Source of the DNA: Streptomonospora alba
GTDB lineage: Bacteria > Actinomycetota > Actinomycetes > Streptosporangiales > Streptosporangiaceae
Length of the DNA: 64,000 nucleotides
Direction of reading: 5' to 3'
NCBI RefSeq assembly: GCF_000826685.1
Contig: NZ_JROO01000026.1
Location: 59,772-123,771 of the forward strand
The notes beneath the pieces were generated by a model, which did no database searches, was not told the DNA's origin, and worked only from the letters and a program-made list of their open reading frames with translations. Positions within the stretch are counted from its first letter, which is position 1, and every line of letters starts with the position of its first letter. A program made the position numbers and the translations under genes. This document shows positions 46,017-54,253 of the stretch, piece after piece.

Positions 46017-46144
46017 TTCGGGCTCCGTGTCGTTTCGCGAAGATCAGTGGCCGACGCCGAGTCGGAACCGCCGCAGGCTCGTCGCGGCTGAGGGCCCACC
46101 GAGCCTGCTCGGTCGCGAACCGGCCACGACCGGCACCGGTCCTC

Positions 46145-46175
46145 ATTCGAGAGGCTGCCCCTGGGGCAGAGTCAA
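46145..46175 (-). promoter_or_regulatory. MerR-type promoter/operator for the two membrane-protein genes
   Basis: Minus strand: -35 TTGACT (46175-46170), a 19-base spacer containing the perfect dyad CTGCCCC-A-GGGGCAG, then -10 TCGAAT (46150-46145). An over-long 19-base spacer with a central dyad is the hallmark of MerR-activated promoters. It reads toward the 218-residue and SpoIIM-like genes. Confidence 0.65.
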
Positions 46176-46338
46176 TCGTCTGATCGCGCCACGCCGGGTA
46201 CGGACACATGCAATCCGGCTCGGGCGAGGAGGAGTTGACAGAGCATCGACCTGCGCATCGCCGGCGCGTAGCGGATTCTCGGCAGGTCGCCTTGCAACGG
46301 CCGTCGCCGTGGAGACGGCGAGGAAGCAGGGGTGCCGC

Positions 46339-46369
46339 TTGACTCGGCCCCTGGGGCAGAGTGTTGGCT
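46339..46369 (+). promoter_or_regulatory. MerR-type promoter/operator for the merR gene
   Basis: Plus strand: -35 TTGACT (46339-46344), a 19-base spacer, -10 TTGGCT (46364-46369). The dyad ACTC-GCCCC-T-GGGGC-GAGT overlaps the spacer. It shares the core GCCCCTGGGGCAGAGT with the operator at 46145-46175, so both are probably bound by the same protein. Confidence 0.65.
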
Positions 46370-46426
46370 GCGGATATGCGTGGGGTGTAGCGCTGCCGGC
46401 AGTCGCGGCGGAAGTGGAGGCATCGC

Positions 46427-47167
46427 GTGGCGTGGAGTACTCAGCAGGTTGCCGAACTCGCCGAGACGACGGTGAAGGCCGTTCGGTACTACCACAAGAT
46501 CGGGCTGCTGGATGTTCCGGAGCGAACAGCGAACGGATACAAGCAGTACGAGGTCTCACACTTGGTCCGCCTGCTACAGATCAAGCGGTTGAGCGATCTG
46601 GGAGTCCCGCTGTCGGAGGTGGCGTCGATGGGTCACGCCGGCGAAGACCCGGACGAGGCGATCCGCGTGCTGGACAGGGAACTGGAAGCGACAGTCGCCC
46701 GGATCAGCCGGGTTCGGGCGGAGTTGGCTGTCATCCTGCGCCACCGCGCACCGGCCTACGTCCCACCTTCGTTCGCTCCGGTCGCCCGTAACCTCTCTGA
46801 TCGCCAGCGATCTCTGCTGATGGTCTACTCGACCGTTCTCAGCGAGAAGTCCGTCCAGGAGTTCCGCGAACTTCTCAGCGAACCTGACGATACGGATGAG
46901 GAGTTCGAGGCTCTCCCTCCGGACGCGGACGATGCCGCGATCGACCGTCTCGCTGCGCGCATGTTGCCCGTCGTCCGCAGAGCGCGCGAGCGGCATCCGT
47001 GGTCGAAAGCCCCGGCGGCCGACGCGCCGCGTGGTGCGAAGCACGCCGAATACACGATGGCCGAGGCAATGGTGCAGTTGTACAACCCCGCACAGCTGTG
47101 TGTACTGAAGCGTTTGAACGCTCTCCTCCAAGAGGAGGCTTCAGGCGCGAGCGACGACGCACCTTGA
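46427..47167 (+). CDS. MerR-family transcriptional regulator
   Basis: 246 residues. N-terminal winged helix (STQQVAELAETTVKAVRYYH; then LVRLLQIKRLSDLGVPLSEV) and a coiled-coil helix about 75-105 (DEAIRVLDRELEATVARISR). The C-terminal effector domain of about 140 residues is not recognised and lacks a metal-binding Cys pattern, so a small-molecule signal is more likely. The GTG has GTGGAGG six bases upstream. GC content and codon bias are lower than in neighbouring genes. It probably activates itself and the divergent membrane-protein operon. Confidence 0.85.
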   Translation: MAWSTQQVAELAETTVKAVRYYHKIGLLDVPERTANGYKQYEVSHLVRLLQIKRLSDLGVPLSEVASMGHAGEDPDEAIRVLDRELEATVARISRVRAELAVILRHRAPAYVPPSFAPVARNLSDRQRSLLMVYSTVLSEKSVQEFRELLSEPDDTDEEFEALPPDADDAAIDRLAARMLPVVRRARERHPWSKAPAADAPRGAKHAEYTMAEAMVQLYNPAQLCVLKRLNALLQEEASGASDDAP

Positions 47168-47242
47168 TGCGGCGGCCGCGGCCGGGATCGACGAAGGCGG
47201 CATCGGCCGGACCGGGCGGGGCCTGACAGCTCCGCCCCGCCG

Positions 47243-47264
47243 GCTCCGGCGGACCCGCCGGAGC
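47243..47264. terminator. Convergent terminator hairpin
   Basis: Perfect 10-bp arms GCTCCGGCGG and CCGCCGGAGC with a two-base loop, between the merR stop and the HAD gene stop. Can serve both strands. Confidence 0.6.
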
Positions 47265-47268
47265 GGCC

Positions 47269-47919
47269 TCAGGTGTGGACGTGCACCTCGACGGGCGGCT
47301 CCAGGGCGGGGGCGCATTCCACGTAGCTGAGGTCGGCGACGACCGTGTCTGCGTGGGCCTGCAGCTCCTGGGCGGTGCCGGTGGTGGTGACGGCCACGGC
47401 GCGGGTTCCGGCGGCGCGGGCCGATATGAGGCCGGCGGCGGCGTCTTCGAAGACCACGCAGTGGGCGGGGTCGGCGCCCATGCGGCGGGCGGCGGTGAGG
47501 TAGGGCTCGGGGTCGGGTTTGCCGGTGGTGACGTCGTCGGCGGTGATGAGCAGGGGCGGGTCGATGCCGACGGCCTTGACGCGCGCTTCGGCCAGGGGGC
47601 GGGTGCAGGAGGTGACGACGGCCCAGGCGTCGTCGGGCAGGCTGGCGAGGAGTTCGCGGGTGCCGGGCAGGACGCGCAGGTCGGGTGCGCGGTCGATTTC
47701 GAGTTGTTCGAGGCGGTCGGTGGCCTCGGCGACGGCTTCGGCGGGCAGGAGTTGGGCGGCGATTTGCCGGGCGGGGATTCCGTGGCCGATCACCTGGTCG
47801 AAGCGGGCGCGGTCGATTCCGTATTCGTCGACCCATTGGTCCCAGCATTGCTGGATGGCGGGGCCGGAGTCGACGAGGGTGCCGTCCATGTCGAACAGGA
47901 GCGCCTGTGCACTGATCAT
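47269..47919 (-). CDS. HAD-superfamily phosphatase (beta-phosphoglucomutase/sugar-phosphatase-like)
   Basis: 216 residues. Motif I FDMDGTLVDS has nucleophile Asp10 and acid Asp12. Motif II is VVTSCT near 103, motif III the lysine in TGKPDPEPY, and motif IV FEDAAAG. The helical C1 cap between motifs I and II is of the sugar-phosphatase subgroup. A TAGACT -10 lies seven bases before GTG 47922, in frame one codon upstream of ATG 47919, so the message is probably leaderless. Substrate not assignable. Confidence 0.87.
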   Translation of the reverse strand: MISAQALLFDMDGTLVDSGPAIQQCWDQWVDEYGIDRARFDQVIGHGIPARQIAAQLLPAEAVAEATDRLEQLEIDRAPDLRVLPGTRELLASLPDDAWAVVTSCTRPLAEARVKAVGIDPPLLITADDVTTGKPDPEPYLTAARRMGADPAHCVVFEDAAAGLISARAAGTRAVAVTTTGTAQELQAHADTVVADLSYVECAPALEPPVEVHVHT

Positions 47920-48013
47920 CACGCTGGCGAGTCTAGGCGGCCGGTGCCGGTGTGGGGGTGTGGTCTGGGGTGTGGGCCCGCGCACGCCGGGGCTCGGGGG
48001 AGGGCCTGCGGGC

Positions 48014-48793
48014 TCAGGGTGCGGGGTCTTGGCGGGAGTGGTCGTCGAGCATGGGGGTGGTGGGGCGTCGGGGCGGGTTGCTGGGGCGGCGCAGGGAGGC
48101 GACGTCGGCGGCGTCGATGACGATGCGGGTGAAGTTGTCGGGCTGGTCGAGGCTGACGAGGTGGCCGGCGCGGGGGACGTTGAGCAGGCGGGCGTCGGCG
48201 CAGGCGTCGAAGAACCGCTTCTCGTGGATGCGGAAGTGGTCGCGGGAGCCGTTGATGAGCCAGACGGGGCCGGGGTAGGCGCCGAGGGCGCTGAGGACGT
48301 CCATGTCGGCGACCTCGTCGATGACGGCGCGGGCGGCTTCCATGGCCAGGCCGCCGTCGAGGGCGGCTTTGGCGCCGTCTCCGAGGGTGAGGCGGTGGAA
48401 GCGTTCGTTGACGGCGTGGCCTTTGTCGGGGAGGCGGTCGAGTAGGGCGGTGGGGATTCGGTAGACCTGCGCGAGGGTCTGGACGGGGCGGGCGGTGCAT
48501 CCGGCGGCGACGAGTCCGGCGGTTTTGTGGGGGTGGGCGGCGGCGGTGGCGATGGCGACGAAGCCGCCGAGGCTGAGTCCCACGACCAGGGCGCGGCCGC
48601 CGAGGGTGTCGATGGCGTCGGTGACGGTTTGGACGGCGCCGTCGAGGGTGAAGTCTTCGCCGCGGCGGCTGCCGTGTCCGGGCAGGTCGCAGGCGATGGT
48701 GTCGCGGCCGAGGTCGGTGAGTCGGTCGAGTTGGGGCCGCCACATGCTGCTGGAGAAGCGGAGGCCGTGGACCAGGACGATCGGCAGGCTCAT
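48014..48793 (-). CDS. Alpha/beta hydrolase (serine type)
   Basis: 259 residues. Oxyanion-hole HGLRF near 9, nucleophile Ser74 in GLSLGG, acid in GSRDHF near 185 and catalytic His in AGHLVS near 209. No signal peptide; a Pro/Arg-rich tail follows residue 235. General esterase/lipase-like family; substrate unknown. It is 25 bases downstream of xthA on the same strand and may be co-transcribed. Confidence 0.85.
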   Translation of the reverse strand: MSLPIVLVHGLRFSSSMWRPQLDRLTDLGRDTIACDLPGHGSRRGEDFTLDGAVQTVTDAIDTLGGRALVVGLSLGGFVAIATAAAHPHKTAGLVAAGCTARPVQTLAQVYRIPTALLDRLPDKGHAVNERFHRLTLGDGAKAALDGGLAMEAARAVIDEVADMDVLSALGAYPGPVWLINGSRDHFRIHEKRFFDACADARLLNVPRAGHLVSLDQPDNFTRIVIDAADVASLRRPSNPPRRPTTPMLDDHSRQDPAP

Positions 48794-48818
48794 GGGCGGC
48801 CCTTCGGGTGGTGGGTGG

Positions 48819-49619
48819 TCATAGGGCGTAGGTGACGGTGACGGGTGCGTGGTCGGACCAGCGGGTGTCGTGGGTGGGGGCGCGTTCGACGCGTGCGTGT
48901 TCGGCGTTTTTGGCGAGGTCGGTGGTGGCGAGGTGGTAGTCGATGCGCCAGCCGGTGTCGTTGTCGAAGGCGCGTCCGCGGTAGGACCACCAGGTGTAGG
49001 GGCCGTTCTGGTCGGGGTGGAGGTGGCGGAGGACGTCGGTGGTGCGGGTGTGGTCGATGAGGCGGGTGAGCCAGGCGCGTTCGTGGTCGAGGAAGCCGGA
49101 GTGGTTGCGGTTGTTGCGCCAGTTCTTGAGGTCGGCGGTGTGGTGGGCGATGTTGAGGTCGCCGCAGAGGAGGAGGTGGCGGCCGTGTGCGGTGGTGTCG
49201 TGGGCGCGCTGGGTGAGGTAGGGCAGGAAGGCGTCCATGAAGCGGTGTTTGGCGTCTTGGCGGGAGGTGCCGACGTCGCCGGAGGGCAGGTAGAGGCTGG
49301 CGACGGTGAGGTCGCCGATGTCGGCTTCGATGTAGCGGCCGGCGGTGTCGAATTCGGGTGTGTGGAAGCCGATGCGGTGGCTGGTGGGCGGGGTGCGCGT
49401 GTAGATGGCCACGCCGGATCGTCCGGGTTGGTCTGCGGGGGCGAGCAGCAGGTGGTAGCGGGGGTGGTGGGTGAGGGCGGTGGGCAGCTGCTCGGGGCGT
49501 GCGCGGGTTTCCTGGAGGCAGATGATGTCGGCGTCGGTGGTGTCGAGCCAGTCCAGGAGTCCTTTGCGGGCTGCTGCGCGCAGGCCGTTGACGTTGACGG
49601 TGGTGATCGTCGTGGACAC
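48819..49619 (-). CDS. xthA: Exodeoxyribonuclease III (AP endonuclease)
   Basis: 266 residues; repairs abasic sites and 3'-blocked ends. VNVNGLRA with metal/phosphate-contact Asn, CLQETR with catalytic Glu37, GDLNIAHH near 160 and the C-terminal WSDHAPV with the catalytic His-Asp pair are all present. GTG 49619 lies seven bases after a TACGCT -10 element, so a leaderless start is preferred over the TTG six codons upstream. Confidence 0.92.
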   Translation of the reverse strand: MSTTITTVNVNGLRAAARKGLLDWLDTTDADIICLQETRARPEQLPTALTHHPRYHLLLAPADQPGRSGVAIYTRTPPTSHRIGFHTPEFDTAGRYIEADIGDLTVASLYLPSGDVGTSRQDAKHRFMDAFLPYLTQRAHDTTAHGRHLLLCGDLNIAHHTADLKNWRNNRNHSGFLDHERAWLTRLIDHTRTTDVLRHLHPDQNGPYTWWSYRGRAFDNDTGWRIDYHLATTDLAKNAEHARVERAPTHDTRWSDHAPVTVTYAL

Positions 49620-49655
49620 GTCGGTAAGCGTAGTCAATCGGTCGGCGGGGCGCGG

Positions 49656-50675
49656 TCAGGTGGGTGTGGAGGGGGTTTGTGTGAGGTCGCGCAGGGTGCT
49701 GTAGGTGCGGTTGGAGCGTGCGGCGTCGCGTTGGGCGGCGGCGGTGGTGTCGATGTAGGTCTGCGATGAGGTGATGGCGGCGTGGCCGAGGAGGTGCATG
49801 ATCTCGGTGACGGAGGCGCCGTCTTCGGCGAGGCGGGTGGCGAAGGTGTGGCGTAGGGCGTGGACGAGGGTGCCGCGGGCGACGCGGTCGTGGATGCCGG
49901 CGTGTTTGTAGCACTGGCGGACGAGGTATTGGAGGCCGCCGCGGCGTAGGGCGCGGTTGCGGTTGTCGACGAGGAGGGCGTCGTTGCCGGTGGGGGTGTG
50001 GTCGAAGCGGGTGGTACGGCTGCGGAGGTAGTCGTCGATGAGGGCCTCGAGCGGGGGTTCGATGGGCAGGGAGCGGGTGGTGTTGCCCTTGCCGTGGACG
50101 CGGATGCGGCGTTCGCCGGGGCGGCCGCCGAGGGAGTCGACGGTGAGGTCGAGCATTTCGGCGGAGCGCAGTCCGGTGAGGAGGGCGAGGGCGAGGACGG
50201 CGAAGTCGCGTTGGGGCCAGGGGTCGCGGGCGCGGCGGCATCCGGCGGCGAGGGCGGCGAGGAGTTGTTCGGGTGTGTCTTCGCCGATGAGGGGCTTGGG
50301 TTGGTGGGGTTTGGGGCGGGGTCGGGGGACGGCGGGCATGGGGTTGCCGTCGGTGAGGTTGGTGGAGACGAGGAAGCCGAAGAAGCCGTTCCAGGTGGAC
50401 CAGGCGCGGGTGACGCTGGTGGGGGCGCGGTCGGTGGCGAATTCGGCGAAGGCGTGGCGGAGCAGGGGTGGGGTGAGGTCGCTGATGTGGAGCTGGTGGG
50501 GGTGGCAGCGTTCGGCGCGGGCGAGGTGGTCCAGGAGGGTGTTCAGGTCGCGGCGGTAGGCGGCGAGGGTGTGGGGCGAGGGTTTTTGGGGTTGGCGGGC
50601 GGTGAGGTATTCGGTGATGGCGTCGGTGACGGTCATGGTGGCGGTGGGGCGGGTTGCGGGTCGGGCGCTGTCCAT
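49656..50675 (-). CDS. XerC-like tyrosine recombinase, orphan
   Basis: 339 residues with a full catalytic set: Arg170 (TGLRSAEM), Lys196 (HGKGN), His272 and Arg275 (HALRH), His298 (GHAAI) and Tyr307. The N-terminal SAM-like core-binding domain is at about 15-110. Length and motifs resemble XerC/XerD. The stop is 36 bases from the xthA start, so an xthA partnership is possible. Whether this or another gene is the chromosomal dimer-resolution recombinase cannot be told. No att-like repeats or phage genes seen nearby. ATG 50675 chosen; no ribosome site. Confidence 0.85.
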   Translation of the reverse strand: MDSARPATRPTATMTVTDAITEYLTARQPQKPSPHTLAAYRRDLNTLLDHLARAERCHPHQLHISDLTPPLLRHAFAEFATDRAPTSVTRAWSTWNGFFGFLVSTNLTDGNPMPAVPRPRPKPHQPKPLIGEDTPEQLLAALAAGCRRARDPWPQRDFAVLALALLTGLRSAEMLDLTVDSLGGRPGERRIRVHGKGNTTRSLPIEPPLEALIDDYLRSRTTRFDHTPTGNDALLVDNRNRALRRGGLQYLVRQCYKHAGIHDRVARGTLVHALRHTFATRLAEDGASVTEIMHLLGHAAITSSQTYIDTTAAAQRDAARSNRTYSTLRDLTQTPSTPT

Positions 50676-50825
50676 GGTGGTAAGGATTGCCGATGGCGTG
50701 GGCCTGCACACGTGGGGTGGTGGGGTGTCGCGGGGGTTTCGCGGTGGGGTGCTCGCTGGTGGCGCGGCGGGGCGTCTTCTGGTGTTCCGCCGGTGACGTA
50801 GGGCTGTTTCCGCTTTGTGGTTGTT

Positions 50826-51587
50826 TCAGGTGAGTTCGAGGCCGCCGTCGATGGTGATGACCTGTCCGGTGAGCCAGGTGGCGGCGGGGTCGGCGAGGTG
50901 GGTGATCCAGGCGGCGACCTCGTCGGGTTCTCCGCGGCGGCCCAGGGGGATGCGTGCGGCTTCGTCGTGTTGGACGCGGGCGACGGTGTCGGGGTCCAGT
51001 CCGGCGGCGGTGAGGGCGTTGCTGCGGGTGGGGCCGGGTGCCAGGGCGTTGACGCGGATGCCGTGGGGGGCGAGTTCGAGGGCCCAGCTGCGGGTGAGGG
51101 ATTCGAGGGCGGCTTTGGAGGCGGCGTAGTGGGCGGCGCCGGGCAGGGGGCGGTGGCCGTAGGTGGAGGAGATGTTGACGATGGTGCCGCCGGTTTCTGC
51201 GAGGGGGGCGTGTGCGGCGGCGGCGAGCAGGCTGGGGGCTGTGACGTTGAGGGCGAAGAGGTCCTCGACGGCGTCGGCGCGGGTGTGGGCGAGGGGCATC
51301 ATGGCGGTGGCGCCGGCGTTGTTGACGACGACGTCGATGCGCTGGTGCGCGGTCAGGGCGGCGTCGACGGCTTCGGCGGGGGTGCGGGGGTCGCGCAGGT
51401 CGGCGGGGTGGGCGGTGATGCGGTGGTGGGTGCGTGCGGTGTCGTCGAGGGCGTGGGGGGTGCGGGCCAGGGCGATGACGTGGGCTCCGGCGCGGGCCAG
51501 GGCGGTTGCGGCGGCGCGGCCGATGCCGGAGGAGGCGCCGGTGACCAGGGCGACGCGGTCGGTGAGGGGTTCGGGTGTGGGGGTCAT
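50826..51587 (-). CDS. Short-chain dehydrogenase/reductase (SDR)
   Basis: 253 residues, classical SDR. Cofactor motif TGASSGIG (17-24), NNAG near 88, catalytic Ser (NISSTYG near 138) and Tyr-x-x-x-Lys (YAASK near 151). Arg at the position after strand beta-2 suggests NADP(H). The ATG has GAAGG six bases upstream. Divergent from an ArsR-type regulator across a 50-base region with a dyad, so probably its target. Confidence 0.88.
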   Translation of the reverse strand: MTPTPEPLTDRVALVTGASSGIGRAAATALARAGAHVIALARTPHALDDTARTHHRITAHPADLRDPRTPAEAVDAALTAHQRIDVVVNNAGATAMMPLAHTRADAVEDLFALNVTAPSLLAAAAHAPLAETGGTIVNISSTYGHRPLPGAAHYAASKAALESLTRSWALELAPHGIRVNALAPGPTRSNALTAAGLDPDTVARVQHDEAARIPLGRRGEPDEVAAWITHLADPAATWLTGQVITIDGGLELT

Positions 51588-51599
51588 GACAACCTTCAT

Positions 51600-51620
51600 T
51601 CGATGTTTGACGAACATCGA
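51600..51620. promoter_or_regulatory. ArsR-type operator between SDR and arsR-like genes
   Basis: TCGATGTT-TGACG-AACATCGA: perfect 8-bp arms with a 5-base spacer. It lies between the SDR start and the regulator's -10 (TAGCAT, 51627-51632), which is six bases before ATG 51639 (leaderless). Likely autorepression and SDR control. Confidence 0.65.
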
Positions 51621-51638
51621 ACAAGTTAGCATGGAAGG

Positions 51639-51989
51639 ATGAAGCAGGCCCATCACCCCGCGACCGAGGACGTGGCGCTGGAGGAGGTCCTCTCGGCACT
51701 GGGCGACCCGGTGCGTCTGGGGCTGGCGCGGCTGCTGGCCGACGGGCGCGAGCGCGGCTGGGGGCAGCTGGCGGCGCCCGTGGCGAAGTCCACCCTCAGC
51801 CACCATCTGCGTGTGCTGCGCGACGCCGGCGTGACCCGTACCCGCCAGGAGGGCACCCGCTGCTTCGTCGTGCTGCGCCGTGCGGACCTCGACGCGCGGT
51901 TCCCCGGTCTGCTGGCGGCGGTGCTGGAGGCGGCCGAGGCCCACGACGCCGGTGCCGGGGTGGGTCTGCGCGGGACGGGGCCCGCCTAG
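51639..51989 (+). CDS. ArsR-family winged-helix repressor
   Basis: 116 residues. LEEVLSALGDPVRLGLARLL leads into the helix-turn-helix, with recognition helix KSTLSHHLRVLRDAGV near 50-65 and wing RTRQEGTRCFVVLR. There is no CxC metal site and no obvious cysteine pair, so it is probably not a metal sensor. Divergent from the SDR, with the operator between. Confidence 0.87.
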   Translation: MKQAHHPATEDVALEEVLSALGDPVRLGLARLLADGRERGWGQLAAPVAKSTLSHHLRVLRDAGVTRTRQEGTRCFVVLRRADLDARFPGLLAAVLEAAEAHDAGAGVGLRGTGPA

Positions 51990-52038
51990 CGCCCGCCGGC
52001 CGGCCGGCGGGCGCGGGGGAGTGCCGGGCTGATCGCCG

Positions 52039-53367
52039 TCAGGGGATGCGCTTGGCGGCCCAGGAGGAGACGGCGTGCAGGGGCCATTCCAGCGGCCCGC
52101 GCCCCACGGTCAGCCGCCAGGCCGTGGCGCCGACCAGGGAGGCCGCCAGCACCGTCAGCGCGAGGTTGTCGGTGGCCCACTGCAGCGGGGTGCGGCGCCA
52201 CAGGTCGTTCTCGGCCACCCAGATGAGCAGGACGTGGCCGACGTAGACGGTCAGCGCCAGCGCGCCCACGGCCGCGACGGGGTAGGCGATCCACCGCAGG
52301 GCGCGTTCGGCCAGCAGGCACAGGCCCAGCACCGCGATGGCCACACCGCCGGCGCCGAGGATCTCCAGCGGGGTGCCGCTGTGGGGCAGCGCGGTCAGCA
52401 GCCAGACCCAGTCGTTGACCGGCACGGTTCCGTTGAATCCGTGGGCCATGGCCTGGTCTGTGCTGGTGTAGCCGCCGTGGTCGGCCAGGGCGGAGGCGGT
52501 GTAGGTGGCCTCCAGGCGTTCGCGTCCGCCCATGGCGTTCATGGCCGTCCACGACAGCCCGTAGCCCAGGGCGGCCAGGGCGGCGCCGGTGCCCACGAGC
52601 CCGGCGCGTACCCGCAGCGAGGCCAGATCCAGGCGGCCCAGGGCCAGCCCGGCCAGGACGTAGGGCAGCCAGGTCAGCGCGGGGTAGGAGCCGGTGGCCA
52701 GCAGGTCGATCACGCCGCTGCCCGACAGCGCCACCAGCGGGTCGTAGGCGTCGAACGCCGCGACGGGGCCGCTGAGCGGGCCCTCGTCGGCGATCAGCGA
52801 GCGCAGCCAGAAGGAGGCGAGGGGACCGGCCGCGGCCAGGACGGCGGCGGCGCCCGCGACGACCTTCCAGCGCTCGTCGATCAGCGGCACCGCCAGGACG
52901 AAGAAGACGGCGTAGTAGGCCAGGATCACCGAGACGGGGGTGTCCAGCATGGTCAAACCCACGCCGACCGGCAGCATGATCGCCCCGCGGATGACCACCC
53001 GCCACAGCGCGACCCCTTTGGCGTGGCCGGTGGCAGGGGTGGAGCCGCCCGATATCAGGGCGATGGAGACGCCGGCCAGCAGCGCGAACAGGGCGGCGGC
53101 GCGGCCGGAGACGAGGTCGGTCAGGGGGTTGGTGCCGTCGCTGCCCAGGCTCCAGCCGAGGCCGACGTGGATGACGAACATGCCCAGCACCGCCAGTCCG
53201 CGGGCGGTGTCGATGCCGACGAGGCGCTTTCGCTGCGGGCCCGCGGGCGCCGCTGCGGCGGTGGGGGCGGGCGGGTGCTCGGTACGGGGGGCCGAGGTCG
53301 AGGCCTCCGGCGCGGCGGGGACGTCTCGGGCGTCGCCGTGGGGGGAGGTGCTGGTGCTGTTGGACAC
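52039..53367 (-). CDS. DUF418/heparan-alpha-glucosaminide acetyltransferase-like membrane protein
   Basis: 442 residues. A disordered Pro/Ala-rich N-terminus (about 1-60) precedes RLVGIDTARGLAVLGMFVIH, the signature of the DUF1624/DUF418-type acyltransferase families. About ten to eleven transmembrane helices follow, with a C-terminal DUF418-like part ending in YVGHVLLIWV and the final hydrophilic tail. It probably transfers an acyl group across the membrane; substrate unknown. The GTG start is uncertain because GGAGG is immediately adjacent rather than spaced. Confidence 0.72.
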   Translation of the reverse strand: MSNSTSTSPHGDARDVPAAPEASTSAPRTEHPPAPTAAAAPAGPQRKRLVGIDTARGLAVLGMFVIHVGLGWSLGSDGTNPLTDLVSGRAAALFALLAGVSIALISGGSTPATGHAKGVALWRVVIRGAIMLPVGVGLTMLDTPVSVILAYYAVFFVLAVPLIDERWKVVAGAAAVLAAAGPLASFWLRSLIADEGPLSGPVAAFDAYDPLVALSGSGVIDLLATGSYPALTWLPYVLAGLALGRLDLASLRVRAGLVGTGAALAALGYGLSWTAMNAMGGRERLEATYTASALADHGGYTSTDQAMAHGFNGTVPVNDWVWLLTALPHSGTPLEILGAGGVAIAVLGLCLLAERALRWIAYPVAAVGALALTVYVGHVLLIWVAENDLWRRTPLQWATDNLALTVLAASLVGATAWRLTVGRGPLEWPLHAVSSWAAKRIP

Positions 53368-53674
53368 CCTCCGAGGATCGCCGCAGCGGGAACCGAATGC
53401 AGGTGTTTGGGCGTGTCGTGACCGGTTGTGGCCGATACCGGGGTGGTGGCCGTTCGGGGACAACGCAGAGGGGGGAGTGGGCGTCGAGAGCACCGGGCGT
53501 GTCCGGGGGAGGCGCAGAGTCGGGGGCCGGGGTCGCGGTGGGGCGGCTGTGCCCCCGGGCACCGCCTGCCGGTCACCGCGTGTGGTCGGCGGTGGTGTGC
53601 TCGCGGGTGCGGAACGGATGTGGGGCGGTCCGCCGATGTCGGCGACCGGGCCGCCCCACAGATACCGGCAAATG

Positions 53675-53696
53675 ATGCATAACGCATTTTATGCAT
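53675..53696. promoter_or_regulatory. AT-rich palindrome ATGCATAA-N6-TTATGCAT
   Basis: Perfect 8-bp arms around CGCATT in an AT-rich island surrounded by over 70% GC. Looks like a dimeric-repressor operator. The gene it would control is unclear: the DUF418-like gene starts 300 bases away on the other strand. Confidence 0.45.
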
Positions 53697-54253
53697 GAAA
53701 CTTACCCATATCGGGCGTATGGGGGATCGAGGTGGACGCGCGCCCGGCACCCGCGCGCCGCGCGCGTCCACGGACCTCGGCCGCTGCGGTGCTGCGGCAG
53801 GCAGGCACAGGGGGCGGTTCGCCCCGAGGGCTGTTCGCTGCGGCGCAGGCGGGCCGCCTTAGGGCCCGTACGTCGGATCAGGCGCCGCGCCGTGGCGGGC
53901 GATCCGCATCAGATCGGAAAGCCGCCGGCTGTCGGGCGGCCTCCGTCGCAGGCGCACGCACTCCGGGGTGCCGGAGCTCACCTGCGGGGCCCGGCCGGCG
54001 CGCGGCCGAGCCCCGCACGCGACACCGCTGCGCCGAAGGCGGGCGAAATCCCTGCATGTGCCCCTTCTCGCTGCTGCACCAATTGCGCCGATAATGCACA
54101 TTATGTCAAGTAAACGCTCCGGCCGCCCTCCTGCCGACGGGAAGAATCCGCCAGGACGCGCTCGGGCGGCCGCCGCAGCACGGCACATTCGCCCGGGCCC
54201 CGGTCCGCTCGACGCCGGGCACTCTGTCGGTGCCTGCTCCTAGGCTCGCCGGC
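53697..54253. other. Non-coding or decayed region with a second AT-rich palindrome
   Basis: 557 bases. No frame shows consistent coding bias and I cannot name a gene. ATAATG-CA-CATTAT (54091-54104) is a perfect 6-bp dyad, and a consensus minus-strand -35 TTGACA (54109-54104) abuts it, without a good -10. At the right end TAGGCT (54241-54246) is the -10 of the next gene. Confidence 0.45.

Noticed and set aside
53691..54188. Overlapping open frames on both strands before the MDMPI-like gene
   Set aside because: No consistent codon bias, no motifs and no ribosome sites; kept as non-coding.
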